Source: Calvatia gigantea
Lineage: Eukaryota; Basidiomycota; Agaricomycetes; Agaricales; Lycoperdaceae
Assembly (NCBI GenBank): GCA_025093985.1
Contig: JACAAK010000007.1
Location: 2,232,001 to 2,296,000 of the forward strand
DNA: 64,000 bases
Direction: 5' to 3'
Part shown: positions 43,474 to 56,234 of the stretch, piece after piece
How the letters are laid out: every line of letters starts with the position of its first letter
Position numbering within the stretch: position 1 is the stretch's first letter
The notes under the pieces: generated by a model
Told to the model about the DNA's origin: nothing
Databases searched by the model: none
Seen by the model: the letters and a program-made list of their open reading frames with translations, nothing else
Made by a program: the position numbers and the translations under genes

Positions 43474-44460
43474 CTCAAATTGGACCAGAAAAATCAACCC
43501 TAACTTTGTCTTAGTGCAAGGTATATGTGGACCTGCCTTTCCAAGAGGCTACAAACAAGTTCTAGGATGCTGTTGATGCTCATCTTGAATACTTCCGCAC
43601 AAAAGTCAATAATAATGCTGATGCTATTCAAAAGTAAGTGCTTCCAGTTACCTCTTATTCACTTCCCAATGGTTTGGACTTTGTCAGGATCCTTTCCAGT
43701 ACACTCAAAGATGACCAGAAGAAATATGGTGTACTTGAGGGTGCCTATGATACAGTATCCCTGAGGAGGGCAGTGACTTCGAACAGGATATCAATGATAA
43801 TTTGTGACTCAGCCCAGATGGCTTATTTTTATCATTAATTTCCCCTAAAGTTTATGCCATAATCTCTGCACCTCTTAAATGTTCTTAAATTACTTATCTA
43901 GTCTAATGAAGTTTACTGTCCTATTTTTACTATCATTTAAACACATGAGCCGCAAACCCAAATTCCCAAGAAAGGCCAGCCATGATGAGCACAACATCTG
44001 TTTGAGATATGCACCAATGGGCACAACCAACATGGTTAAAACACGTCAACCATGCGGACGCCTGGGTCACTCATTTATGGAGGCAGGTCACATCAATGTT
44101 GGTGGTCGGCTGAAGTGCACCGTGGTGACCACTGGGTTGGTGGTGTCCGCCACCGTCCTGCCAGCAGGTCCGCCACCCTGTTGCCAGCGGCCCTTCCATG
44201 TGGCTTCCAGCTGGCCCATCACCTGATTGTTGGCGGGCTTACCACACATCTCCAAGCGGGTCCTACATTTCTGTGCCAGCTAGTCCGCCGACTCTCAGCC
44301 AGCTAGTGCGAAAAGCTGGCTGTGAGGTAAGCTGATGACGAGCTAGTAACCAGATCGATTTCCATTAGGTAGCCAGCTAGACCCATCTTGATGACAGGTG
44401 GGTACGTCACCTGGGTGACGTGACGGTTCCAGCTCGGGGCGACATCCTTTTCAAACGGGC
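43474..44460. other. Degenerate coding-like and GC-rich sequence
   Basis: A short reading on the plus strand (about 43525-43800) looks like an eroded two-exon gene piece with a GTAAGT...CAG intron near 43635-43690 (segments with VDAHLEYFRTKVNNNADAIQK-like character), and I cannot name the family. From about 44040 the sequence becomes GC-rich with several CCAGCTAGT words and a palindromic GTCACCTGGGTGAC at 44407-44420. Confidence 0.35.
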
Positions 44461-46234
44461 GTGTACTGGGCTCAACACCTCAGTCTTTTCCTCTTTTTCT
44501 TCATGTCTGGGAATCCTGCTGGTGCACCTGCAGGCCTAGGCTCGGTATGCTGCTGCACTGGGAGGGCGCTCTTTTATGGAACCTCTGGGAATAGTCTCCC
44601 AACTTACGAGCTGCTGGTGTCGAAAGTCTGCGTGCTACTGGTAACGCGCCTGGCCAATCCAACTTGTCGCTCTCCCTTCTGGCGCACCTCTTTATTTTCC
44701 CTCGCCTTCTTTTGGATTCTGGCTTATCCTCATCCTCACGCCCATTCCTATCAACCCCTTGATGAATTCCTGGTTTCTTTGGCCCGAAATGTCAAGCATG
44801 GAGTCCTGGTGGATGTGATCAATGTGACGAAGGGATTGAAGGAACCGGGAGCTGTTTGAAGAAGACTATCATTGGGTGCAATCGCATTCCCCCAAACATC
44901 ACTCTCAGCCGCTCGCTCTCGTACGTGCAGCCTTTCTCGTCAGGCGAGAAATTCCACCTATAGCACTCACAAGCTTCGTTCATTGCTAGCTTCACTGACA
45001 TTGACTCATTCGAGGAGATCTGTTGTGGATTCGAGTTCAATCCCCACCGGCCTGCGTTCTATCCTCCTTCCGTTTCGGATAACCGCCGGAACAATCGTGT
45101 TCGTGATGCGGTAATGAGCATCGCGTCCCCTCATCTTACGGTCGACTCATTAACCCTGGTCACCCCGATCCCTTCGATTTTAGTCTCCCGAGCCTGCAAG
45201 AACGACCATCCTCCGAGAATCTTTCCACCATGTCGCTTCAATTGATGATACATTCTCTTTCCTCAACCACGTCCCGCGGAGGAGAAGAGTTGACAGTGAC
45301 GCATCGAGCTTCTACTTCCGCGCACCCAATCTTCATTCCAGCCACCGGCTCCATGAATTGAACTCGTCACAGGCTCCTCCCGTCAGCCTGTACAATCGAA
45401 GCGCTGGCGCTCACCGCCAGAACGACTCCGGCGCCGGTGTGGTTCTCGGTCGGTGTGGAGATCTAGTCACGATTTCAACACCTCTGTTGACTCAATCATG
45501 AGCGATTTTTCAGCTATGCGCCTCGGTCCACCTGGTCTCGGGGACAAGATGTTCGGGATGGCAGACCAACGATGCCTCTCGCTTCTATCTTAGCTTCTCT
45601 GCCTGATAGCTCGGCGTCCGGCTCGTTCTCCGCACAAACGGCCCAACACTCAACGTATGATTCCATTGTGGATGACGACAGGAGACCCTCCTTAGATGCC
45701 TTCGGTTCAATCTTCGACAAGACTTGGGCGCTGCACTTCAATCCTCTCAGATTATTTGGTCTTCGGTTACGGTGATGATTCCCGTATCCAACCCGGTCTC
45801 CTACCCCCCCACCAGTTCTGACCTTTGTCAATGATGAGCATGAGCAGCGTTCACAACCCCACAAGAGGTGACGACACCATGATTACCGTAAGATCTCGCT
45901 CCTTCTGGAAACAATGTTTCACCCATCTTTTTGCTTATAGATGCTCGGTGGGGGACATGTTCGCCGTTGCTCAATGGGGTCTATCATAGAGGCTTCAGCC
46001 TGTGTGCGCACCGAAAAACGCAAATTCCAAACCCACAAGGGCAGATATAGTGATTACGAGTCTCCTAATAAAGCCAGGATTATTGAGAGGCCATCCATCG
46101 CCACGTCATTCCAAGTTGACTCAGACTGCGTGATCCAGTCTCAACGTGGACAAACCAAAAAGCACGATCCAGAGGATAGTTATTTCGTCGGACATGATGA
46201 AGACGTATCTGTCTCGTATACATATTATGCATAG
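44461..46234 (+). pseudogene. Degenerate multi-exon gene, serine-rich fungal protein fragment
   Basis: Several short plus-strand readings have the character of one fungal Ser/Arg-rich protein cut by stops and frame changes. They are a Cys-rich segment near 44780-44960, Ser-rich segments near 45180-45510 and 45510-45775, and a final 97-codon frame (45941-46234) preceded by an intron-like GTAAGA...ATAG (45888-45940). I cannot assign a family. Lack of one continuous splice solution suggests a pseudogene. Confidence 0.35.
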
Positions 46235-46532
46235 GTCAATTCCAAGCCCCCATTAGTATGCCCAGGCACGTCCTGCGCCAACTGAAGTTTCGTGATGGTG
46301 GAGAGGTGCGACCAACGCGACCCACGCGGCCAGGCGCTGTTAGGGGCCGCCCCCATGGCGAGGGGTTTTCACTGGAAATCAGTCCCAATCCTAAACAGTG
46401 ACTCGACTCAACTGTTGAGCCTCTTGTACCCATTACCACCACCTGGACAGCCATGTCCAAACTCACTCCCAAAGACGCTGAAGTGGAAAAACCCAGCCCT
46501 GATGCCATCCTCAACAGAATCATGCATCTGGA

Positions 46533-47346
46533 CACCTGAAACCAATCAGGATCGTTACCCATCACAGAAGGTACCCAAAATCCTATTCAAAATATAAAAT
46601 CGTGGGATATCTCGGGACGCCCCACAAGTTTTATTATAGATATAGAATAGATTAATAAATTATTGTGAACTACCGATCCGGGAACCCGATTGAAAAACAA
46701 TAAGTAGCCATTATTGAAAATCTTTTTTTTGTCTCTGCACCGGACACCGATCCTTGCTCCGTTTTTGAATCCACTCGGAAATCGGTACCTTGCACCGAGT
46801 CTTCCACCAATTCAAAGTCGGGACGGGTATAAGGTTGAATGGCCCACGAGTGGGCACGGGAGTGGGACACTCAGGCTTGTGGCAAAACTTCTGTAGTAGA
46901 AACAAATTCATGCAGCAATTATGAGTAATTATGTACCCTGACCTAAGATGCCAAAAAAAAACAAAATACCAGATATAGGTGAGTATGAAGTTTTTGCCAC
47001 CAACCTGAGTGTCCCATTCCCATGCCCACTCGTGAGCCACTCAACCTTATACCCGTCCCGACTTTGAATTGGTGGAAGACTCGGTGCAAGGTACCGATTT
47101 CCGAGTGGATTCAAAAACGGAGCAAGGATCGGTGTCCGGTGCAGAGACAAAAAAAAGATTTTCAATAATGGCTACTTATTGTTTTTCAATCGGGTTCCCG
47201 GATCGGTAGTTCACAATAATTTATTAATCTATTCTATATCTATAATAAAACTTGTGGGGCGTCCCGAGATATCCCACGATTTTATATTTTGAATAGGATT
47301 TTGGGTACCTTCTGTGATGGGTAACGATCCTGATTGGTTTCAGGTG
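46533..47346. repeat. 814-bp inverted repeat (foldback element or MITE-like)
   Basis: Arms at 46533-46891 and 46987-47346 are near-perfect reverse complements of about 360 bp around a 95-bp loop. The outer ends read CACCTGAAACC and its complement. No transposase frame is present and no target duplication is convincing. A transcript would fold into a very long hairpin. Confidence 0.85.
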
Positions 47347-47654
47347 GGATTCCTGGGATTCCCAGGATATAGGACTGTGAGAATTCCATGCTGACCGGTC
47401 CGACTGGCCGCACCAGCTGACTTGCTCTCAGCGCAGGCCATTTCCGAGTGCACCAGTTCTTCGTTCTATATCAGGAGATCCTTTACCATCTCAACATACA
47501 GATAGGGCAGTCCCTCCACGTCGGGCATGCTGAGCCCTCTTCACACATTCAAGACCCTGATTTCGGTTCAGTGAGACAATACCTGGACAGAATCATGAAG
47601 GTGAACACGATTACGAATATGACCTACCATCACATGACTCATAACTGTTCGTCT

Positions 47655-48956
47655 AGTTTCGCAACGAGACACTCATTCCAGCAATCGACTCTTCATCCCA
47701 GATCGCCGAAGCAAGCAAGAACGACGAACGACATTTACAGTATTCAAAGCTTGTCCTCCAGATGTTCCCACCCGAGCCGGTTTTGCGTTCATTCGTGATT
47801 GCACTTGCTACCAGTCGGGCTCTCGGCAACGCACCGAATAAAGTGATCTTGATTTACCTCGTCACCATGGGGTTTATGTGTTACGTGTTTGGGCTGGTCA
47901 CGGCAGTTACATCACAAATATTCCTTTGGGACGTCAATGGCTACATTCAAAGTACGGATTACTTTTCCTACTGCACTTAGAACTCAGCCATTTACTGCCA
48001 TGGTACCCCAGCTGCCGATACTGCTTCGAAGGACACCAGCGCGCGTAATACGAGCGCCTTTTGGCTCTTGATCTCGCGATCTCGCACCTCCAGTCTAACT
48101 TACAACTGCTTCAACCTACAACCCAACACCTTCAGGATAAGTCGGCTCATGGGGAAATCCTCTCATTCCTAAATGACGTAGGTGTTCCTCATCTTGTCCA
48201 TCTTTTTTGAATTAACTCAGCTGCTCCAGTTCCACGAGCGCCTGGTTAAGTCCCAGGTACGTTGTGTTTGCTGCTCGCCTCCCAAGTTGCAATGAAATTT
48301 CTCAAACCACATCTCGGTAGGCCAACGTCATCAATATCACTCGGATGGCCCAGGCCCGGTTGGATGCTATCTATCCCGAATGTAACAAACTCAGGCAATT
48401 TCTGGTTGTGATACCAACTGAGGAATCAGAGGGGCTCAAGGATTCCTTGCTCGCCTTTTTCACCCGGTTTGAAGAACGGCTTCTGACGGTCGCATACATC
48501 ATCGGGATATGGATGATGTTAGCGACTAATCCCTCAAGGTCGCACCCTCCGGAGAGTTATCCCGAGATTCAAAACGAAATGGATAGTGACCATTCTATCC
48601 GACTTGCGAACGAAATTGCAATGGAGTTCCACTCCCTCAATGGCGTGATTACGGCCTTTTGCAAGCCCCCGAGTCTCACGAATGTCGTCTTTAGAAGGAA
48701 ATGTGCTCGAGCATTGAGTACCCGATACGCATTACTCCACTCAGTCAGACGGTTGCAGGCAGTATTTATATTCTTTTACAATCTCACAGGACTTCTCGCA
48801 ACCGTTCTCGTGGAATCATATCATGGGCCGGTCTCAACCGCTCTTCGCGATCCCTCCCCAGTAACGGTTTTAGAACTGCAACAGATACAGGTGTCGATCA
48901 CAACTCTACTTCAGAACAAATACCTCCATTCTTATAATACAAGCCACCACTCCTAG
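47655..48956 (+). CDS. Hypothetical multi-exon membrane protein
   Basis: Readings link across small GT-AG introns. An exon from about 47655 to 47955 has a hydrophobic stretch (VILIYLVTMGFMCYVFGLVTAV). A helical exon runs to about 48178, then an intron 48179-48222, a 12-codon exon, an intron of about 62 nt ending AG near 48319, and a terminal exon to 48956. The last exon has two more hydrophobic stretches (about residues 45-65 and 140-160 of the 203-codon frame that starts at 48345). One TAA lies in the second exon near 48049, so either a splice site is wrongly placed or the gene is broken. I do not recognise the family. Confidence 0.4.
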
Positions 48957-49079
48957 CATACCAATCATTGTAACATGTGCATTCGAGAGCATGATATCCT
49001 TTTTCCCCCATAAAATCAGCGTACAAACCTCACAAATGTAAAAAGTTGCATTTTTGGAAACACAAGATGAAGTAGATGA

Positions 49080-51213
49080 CTACGCATCAATATCGCAAGC
49101 ATTAGGGCGCAACGCACACCATTGGGGCTGCAACGGGATGGCTCGGACACCCCTCTGAATGAAGCGATACGCAACGTCGTGCAACCTGGGCAGCGCGGCC
49201 CTCACATCTCCACCAGCTCCAGACCAGAACAATTCTGCCGAGGACGCCGCACGCGGCCAAGCAATGGGGTCGAGATTAGATGGGCCAGTTTGTTCAGTCC
49301 ACAAAAGTTGTTGGCCTACATGAATACGAAAGGTCAACTTCGGGCGGGGATAGATTTCTAAACAAAAAACACACCGCCGAGGACAAGTTTGGCCTGGTCG
49401 GCAGTCAATCCGGCCGTAGGGTTGAACGAGTACGCCTTTTGCCATGTCTTGAACGGGTCACACCAGCTGTTGCCGTTGACGTTGGCACCAACCCAACCTC
49501 CACCTCCGCAATCGAGGTAGAAAAAGTCAGAGGCAGCATGGATGAGCCTGAAGCCCTTTTGTGCAACTGACGCGACGTGTTCTGACGAGATCCAAACCCT
49601 ATATGAGTGAAAGCGAGATTGAGTGCCCTGGAGAGAGGATGCGGAAGGGGAAAACGTACAAAGCGATGGTGTCGTTCCGGAGGTTGATTGGATGCTCAAG
49701 CACCATTTCTATTCAATGCGATTTAGCCAGAGGTCGTTCTGGAAGTTGTTCGCGAAGGGACTTTACCTTCCCAAACGACAGGGGTCTTCCCAGCTGCTGT
49801 AAGGACTGCGTGTTCAGCCTGTGTAAATGCGTCCAATGCCTGCTCAATGGTCTTCCCTGACGACGCTACAACCATACAATCAGTATAGATTCAAAGGTTT
49901 AAGCGATCATAGCACATACTGAGATCCCGCTGGGTTTGGGCATCCTTAGCGTAGCAATTCTGGTTAATCTCATCACCACCAGTGCTGAAAAGGGTAGATG
50001 GGAACATAGAAGAAACAGCTTTGATCAAATTGGTGGTGAACTTGGTTGTATCGGGGTTGGCGAGGCGGAGTTGACCAGCAGGAGGCTCTGCAGCGAGAAA
50101 TGGGTAAACTTGTTGCCTGAATTGGGTATGGTGACATACCGTTGGCGAACTGAGCCCAAGGCTTAGCTTCAGGACACGCAACATGCTCAGGGTGAGATTT
50201 CGCAATGATGGCTGTATGTCCTGGCGTGTCAATCTCTACCATGATATCAATTCCGCGCTATAAACAGAAATGCGTAACGTTTATCAACACCCATAATAGA
50301 ACACGTAATCAAGTGAATTCAACATACCGCAGCGGCATATTGGACCAAATCCTTGACATCGGCAGGCGTGTAAACCTGAGACGCGCTATACGCTCCATTC
50401 CGTGAAAGCTCCTCGAACCCAGGAATGACAAGAGGGAAGGACTGGGAGTCGACAATGTGCCAGTGGAAGTGGTTGATCTTCACCCAACTCATCGCGTCCA
50501 GAGTACGTTTGATATCCGCAACAGGGAAGCTGGGCACGCGACATCAACGTAAGCTCCGTGATCCATACCGAGATACTCACTAGTTGCGAGAAGTGTCCAA
50601 CATGAACCCACGGTACGGCTAACACACACTCCTCAGCAAAAGCGCCATAAACCAAAGCTTCAAACGAGACTCTCACATAAGCTGGCGCATCCTGGATCTG
50701 AATCGGGGCCTGCAGAGTATACGTCGAGCCATTCAAATCATACCACAACTGCTCAAACGTCGTCAAACCCCTGAACAACCCCAATGCCGTATTCGCAGTC
50801 AACACCCCATCCCCTCCGTCCGCCGGAACTCGCAGGGTATAACTCTCATCCTGTTTCCCAACACCCTGCATCGCGTTCTCGCTGATACTCTTCACGGGCC
50901 CACCATCCTTGGACTGATTGAGCGTGAGTGTGAGTGTGCGCAAAGACCGTGCAGATTTTACGCCCCCAGCAGAGGATGCACCACGGTCCGGGACGAGAGC
51001 CTGAAGCTTGTCCGTCCTGAGATGATTCATGCTGCGTTGGACAGCATCTGAGAGGTCTCGAGGAAGTTGATGACCTCCGGAGACTTTGATGGAGAAGCCG
51101 GGTGCGAGACGGAGTGGGGTGGTGCCAGTGGTCATGTTCTGTGGCCTTGGCCACACCGCCAAAGCGGGGGTTGAGAACAAGAGGAACGCGGAGAGGATTG
51201 ATCGAAAATTCAT
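49080..51213 (-). CDS. Beta-N-acetylhexosaminidase, GH20, copy A
   Basis: A secreted glycosidase that removes terminal GlcNAc from chitin oligomers and glycans. The frame starts at ATG 51213 with a signal peptide of about 19 residues ([10 protein letters not shown]). The GH20 N-terminal domain follows, then the TIM barrel: [33 protein letters not shown], and the catalytic pair in GGDEIN (49963-49980). Then comes the WEG region and the C-terminal WTEQ and WPRAASSAE motifs, ending at TAG 49080-49082. About eight short introns are needed; for example 50330-50262 and 50140-50091 have good GT-AG borders. It lies in tandem with the broken copy B (54086-56234). Confidence 0.85.
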
Positions 51214-51264
51214 GGGCGCTCTCGTGAGTGGTGGGGTCCAGAATTTAAGAAGACGAAGGTAGGA

Positions 51265-51271
51265 TTTTATA
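51265..51271 (-). promoter_or_regulatory. TATA box of GH20 copy A
   Basis: TATAAAA on the minus strand about 52 bases before the ATG. The same box is kept in front of copy B (56286-56292). Confidence 0.5.
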
Positions 51272-51456
51272 CGCCCCGAGAATGTTTTATTCAAAATATT
51301 ATTGTCATGTCCCAGAATACGCTGGGATGCGATGTCATTTAGAAGCGCGAGGTCCGAATACTGGTCCAATAGGGTCGTTCCAGCCAGATGGTACTATGGG
51401 TCTCAGGTTGGGGAAAAGAAGCAGATGCTTCCACCAAACTGGCAGTCATGCGGGGT

Positions 51457-52242
51457 TTACCCACCGTAAGCGTCTTTTTCCGTGAGAAAAAAGTCTGGTG
51501 GAAAAGGACCATTGGAAGGGCGTTTGTGTGCCTCGTCGTAGTGGAGCATGTGTGCCAAACGTAACATATGGTTACACAGAAAGTGAGTAATGTGCCACGC
51601 GAAAAACAGGATAATGGTCCGTTTGGGCAGAAGACACCCGCCTGGTTCTTTGTGCTTTCTTCGACGACGAGGGGTCCTCGAACCTGTTGCTTCCCTGTGG
51701 AAGGGAGATCTTGCTGATGTAGTCGAGTACGCATTGTGTATTTTTGTTTTTGATAGGGATGCTATCTTCGTCCTTCTCCAAATGCAAAACGTGGAGTTTT
51801 GTGGCTGATGCAAGAAAATCTCCATGACCTCTTTCGTCTCTTTCATGAGGATCTGTCCGATGATACATACAAATGCCAAACAAAGGACGAAGAAGAAAAA
51901 TAGCTAACGGTCTGAAGACTGAGGTGCACCCCTCAGCCCGATCTTTTTCGGCCAAGGTGGCCGATCGTTCATCCATAAACAGCTGCCATAGACAAAGCAA
52001 TTATTCGTAACTCCTTTACTTGAGGGATGACAGAAACGGGGTATGGGGGCGGGGAGCGGGTAAGTACTGAGACACCAGCGTGGCGTAGCAATAATGGCCC
52101 GAACCGCATACAGTAAGACAAAGAAGGTGATATCCCTCGAAGAACGGAGTGCAGACAGGTACATATACTTTGATCGAACACAATAAATTTCGACGAGAGT
52201 GAAAATGCCACCAAGGAGGATCCTATTATCTGCATCTAACAT
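51457..52242 (-). CDS. Hypothetical protein upstream of GH20 copy A
   Basis: A possible two- or three-exon gene. An N-terminal segment from ATG 52242 has two hydrophobic stretches (ILLGGIFTLVEIYCV and ITFFVLLYAVRAII). A charged segment at about 51980-51572 follows after a likely intron near 52075-52010. A related but shorter reading lies at the same place upstream of copy B (56422-56697), so the DNA was duplicated with the hexosaminidase gene. It resembles no family that I can name, and non-coding status is a real alternative. Confidence 0.28.
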
Positions 52243-53405
52243 TCGAAAAAGGGCCTTTGAGAACGAACAAACTGACGGCTGGATTAAGGATTTTGAGTTG
52301 CTGGTTGGTGGCCGCCGCCGCCAGGCTTTTTAACTCCCCACAGTCAATCCATAAGTGGGGCAATAGCCCCATCCGCCTTTTGAGCGAAGTAAATATAATT
52401 CCCCAGAAGTGCCTGTTCTATAATTATACTTATTCAATGATGCACAACTCCGACAGACCTGGAAAGCCCACCCTTTGCGAGAGAACGGTCCGAAAAGTGC
52501 GTCGTCAACGCTCAACTTCTGTCATCAAACGCCAAAGGTCACATTTTTCTCGTCGTGAGCTCGCAGGGTAGGTGAGGATTCCACACTCAATACTTGAATC
52601 CTACTGAGTCAATAACAACTCGTAGTCATGTCATGATATTCGTATCCCTCATTACCACCTTTGGGTTTCTTTAAATTGACATCCCTCCCAGCACCCGATC
52701 TAATGGGGAATAACAGCCATCTTCAGATTAAGCAAACATGCGCTCTTTCTCTGGTTATACCTCCACCATACGGCAGAGACGGCCTTCGCCGGTCTTAAGC
52801 ATGTGAACGTACCTGGGCGTTATTAGAGCGGATTCTCTCCAGCGGCTTCAGGCCCTAGCGAGGACGGACCGCAACACATTGAGCCTTATGATGGGGTGGG
52901 GTGTTTAATGGGGCGCGGGTCGAGGCATCGGTGAGGCTCATCGTCGTCGAGGGGAACGACGAGGTCGCGAGGTAGGTGGTGTACTATGCTTAGGAGGGTA
53001 ATTGAAACTGACACAGATTATTATCCCACCGAATGGATATCAATGGAAATCAGTAGCTTACCTTTTACATATAGGTACCGGTACCGGAGACACATCATAT
53101 CTGAAGATGAAAGCAGCTGAGGTATGGCGAGGGAGTTATCGCCTGCGAATTGCACGGGCATCCTCCTGGAGCAACTCACTCTGTTCCAGTCAAAGGACAA
53201 AAAGCACCCTGCTCGTTATACTAAAGGTACGTTATCATCACTCGTCCCAAGGCCTCGGACATCCTGAATACAAGTTCCTCGGAAACATCAAAAGAGATTT
53301 TTCCCGAGGGGATTTAGCCAGAAGGCATGCCGGGTGGCGAGTGAGACTATATTTCTGTATTAGAGCAGATTGAACAGGCACTAATATAAAGGTAGTTAAC
53401 TGGTA
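52243..53405. other. Intergenic part of the duplicated block
   Basis: No gene is recognised. Positions about 53010-53390 are similar to 56945-57330, showing that the duplication extends beyond the hexosaminidase gene. The rest (52243-52990) has no counterpart that I could see. Confidence 0.45.
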
Positions 53406-53600
53406 TAAGGCTGGTTTCACGCTTCCCGGAACTTTACAGACCGAGGTGAGAGGCGGGGCGAAGGTTTCGCGGAGGATGATCCCGTGACGACACTAGCATT
53501 CGCCGACCAAGCAAGGGCAAAAGGTGCTCCAGAACGTTAAACGACTGCTGGGCCAAAGTTAGCGCTGCTCGATCTCAGTGCCAATAGAGTGCCGATCGGT
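53406..53600 (-). pseudogene. Remnant of the 5' end of the MIF4G-like gene and its upstream region
   Basis: The stretch GAGGCGGGGCGAAGGTTTCG near 53450 matches 58449-58468, in exon 1 of the gene at 57370-58516. Positions 53520-53600 match about 58825-58895 upstream of it. The rest of the gene is absent here. This marks the far side of the first duplicated unit. Confidence 0.55.
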
Positions 53601-54085
53601 TGATTGTGGTTTCGGAGACCATTTGGGCGGAAAGAGTAGCGAGAGTATCTAATTATATAGCAGGTGTATTTTTCGCCTCGTTTTGAGGCGCTGTCTATGG
53701 TTAAGAGGCAGAAGAAGCCGAGAGCTTAGCCCGGAAGAGGGGGGTTGGTTGTAATCACGCGCACGCTGTCCGGCGTTCATGCCTTTTGTCGAAACCACCA
53801 TTCCAGCGAACTACTTATGCTTGTTGGTTCCACCCCAATTGACCTTAGCAATTCCTGCGAATTGTGGTATCGGGAGTCCGAACAGCACCTTAAATTAACT
53901 ACTGTTGAGGTTCCTTGTTGATAAGCTTGGTCTTAGCCAACTTTCTCATTAAACTATGCCCTGAAGTATTCACAAAACGTTTACCAACCGTACGCTGTCC
54001 GTTGTTCCTTGTCATGATGCAACCTAAGCTTTTACACCCCGACCACCTCCTTTCGTTTTCAGCAAGAGAAGAAAAAAATATATAA
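53601..54085. other. Intergenic sequence between duplicated units
   Basis: I see no gene or recognisable repeat. Homology to the 3' end of GH20 copy A begins at 54086. Confidence 0.45.
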
Positions 54086-56234
54086 CTACGCATCAATGTC
54101 ACAAGCATTAGGGCGCAACGCACACCACTGGGGCTGCAACGGGATGGCTCGGACACCCCTCTGAACGAAGCGATACGCAACGTCAGTGCAACCTGGGCAG
54201 TGCAGCCCTCACATCTCCACCAGCTCCAGACCAGAACAATTCTGCCGAGGATGCCGCACGCGGCCAAGTGATCGAGTCAAGATTAGACGGGCCGGTTTGT
54301 TCAGTCCACAAGAGTTGTTGACCTACGAAAACACAAAAACCAGTCAACTTTGTGTCTGCGAGCGGGAGAAATACTTTAACAAAAAAACGTACCGCCGAGA
54401 ACGAGTTTAGCCTGGTCGGCAGTCAATCCGGCCGTAGGGTTGAACGAGTACGCCTTTTGCCACGTCTTGAATGGATCACACCAGCTGTTGCCGTTGACGT
54501 TAGCACCGACCCAACCTCCAGCTCCGCAGTCGAGGTAGAAAAAGTCAGAGGCAGCGTGGATGAGCCTGAAGCCCTTTTGTGCGACCGATGCGACATGTTC
54601 TGACGAGATCCAAACCCTGTATGAGTGAAAGCGAGATTGAGTGCTCTGGATAAGGAGAAGCGGAGGGGAAGAACATACAAAGCAATGGTGTTGTTCTGGA
54701 GGTTATTTGGATGTTCAAGCACCATTTCTGTTTCGGTGAGATTTAGCCAAAGGTCATATTAGTTATTCGTGAAGAGAGTTTACCTTCCCAAACAACGGGG
54801 GTCTTCCCAGCTGCCGCAAGGACCGCATGTTCAGCCTGCGCAAACGCATCCAATGCCTGGTCAAGAGTCTTCCCTGACGATTCTACAAATCGTCACACAA
54901 TCAGCACCAACCTGAAAATAACAGCAATCACAACACGTACTGAGATCCTGTTGGGTTTGAGCATCCTTAGCGTAGCAATTCTGGTTAATCTCATCACCAC
55001 CAGGTGCTGAAAAGGGTAGACGGGAACATAGAAGAGATAGCTTTGATCAAATTAGGTGGTGAACTTGGTTGTATCGGGGTTGGCGAGGCGGAGTTGACCA
55101 GCAGGAGGCTCTGCAGCGAGAAATGGGTAAACTTGTTGCCTGAATTGGGTATGGTGACATACCGTTGGCGAACTGAGCCCAAGGCTTAGCTTCAGGACAC
55201 GCAACATGCTCAGGGTGAGATTTCGCAATGATGGCTGTATGTCCTGGCGTGTCGATCTCTAACCATGATATCAATCCCGCGCTATAAACAGAAATGCGTA
55301 ACATTTATCAGCACTCATAATAGAATCAAGTGAATTCAACATACCGCAGCGGCATATTGGACCAAATCCTTGACATCGGCAGGCGTGTAAACCTGAGACG
55401 CGCTATACGCTCCATTCCGTGAAAGCTCCTCGAATCCGGGGACGACGAGAGGGAAGGACTGGGAGTCGACAAGCGTGCCAGTGGAAAGTGGTTGATCTTC
55501 ACCCAACTCATCGCGTCCAGAGTGCGCTTGATATCCGCAACAGGGAAGCTGGGCACGGGCCGTCAGTATAAGCTCCGTGATCCATACCGAGATACTCACT
55601 AGTTACGAGCGGTGTCCAACATGAACCCACGATAAGGCTAACACACTCCTCAGCAAAAGCGTCAAGAACCAAAGCTTCAAACGAGACTCTCACATAAGCT
55701 GGCGCATCCTGAATCTGAATCGGGGCCTGCAGAGTATACGTCGAGCCATTCAAATCATACCACAGTTGCTCAAACGTCGTCAACCCCCTGAACAACCCCA
55801 ATGCCGTATTCGCAGTCAACACCCCATCCCCTCCGTCCGCCGGAACTTCGCAGGGTATAACTCTCATCCTGCGTCCCAACACCCTGCATCGCGTTCTCGC
55901 TGATACTCTTCACGGGCCCACCATTCCTTCGGACTGATTGAGCGTGAGTGTGAGTGTGCCGCAAAGACCGTGCAGATTTTACGCCCCCAGCAGAGGATGC
56001 ACCACGGTCTGGTACGAGAGCTTGGAGCTTGTCTGTCCTGAGATGCTTCATGCTGCGTTGGACAGCATCTGAGAGATCTCGAGGAAGTTGATGACCTCCG
56101 GAGACTTTGATGGAGAAGCCGGGTGCGAGACGGAGTGGGGTGGTGCCAGTGGTCATGTTCTGTGGCCTTGGCCACACCGCCAAAGCGGGGGTTGAGAACA
56201 AGAGGAACGCGGAGAGGATTGACAGAAACTTCAT
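54086..56234 (-). pseudogene. Beta-N-acetylhexosaminidase, GH20, copy B (frame-broken)
   Basis: Closely similar to copy A over its whole length, including signal peptide, intron positions and C-terminus (stop at 54086-54088). Relative to copy A it has at least eight single-base insertions, near 54185, 55003, 55051, 55261, 55472, 55486, 55847, 55926 and 55960. The one near 55003 shifts the frame inside the catalytic GGDE motif. Unless these are sequencing errors, the gene makes no active enzyme. Confidence 0.82.

Noticed and set aside
44278..44390. Repeated CCAGCTAGT words as an insertion element end
   Set aside because: No paired terminus, target duplication or coding frame was found, only four loose words in GC-rich sequence.
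46670..47165. Matching small frames in both arms of the inverted repeat as a conserved gene
   Set aside because: They are equal only because the arms are reverse complements. No family or start context supports them.
47349..47366. Short palindrome TCCTGGGATTCCCAGGA as a terminator or operator
   Set aside because: In a fungal genome such a short palindrome has no clear meaning, and no gene end is next to it.
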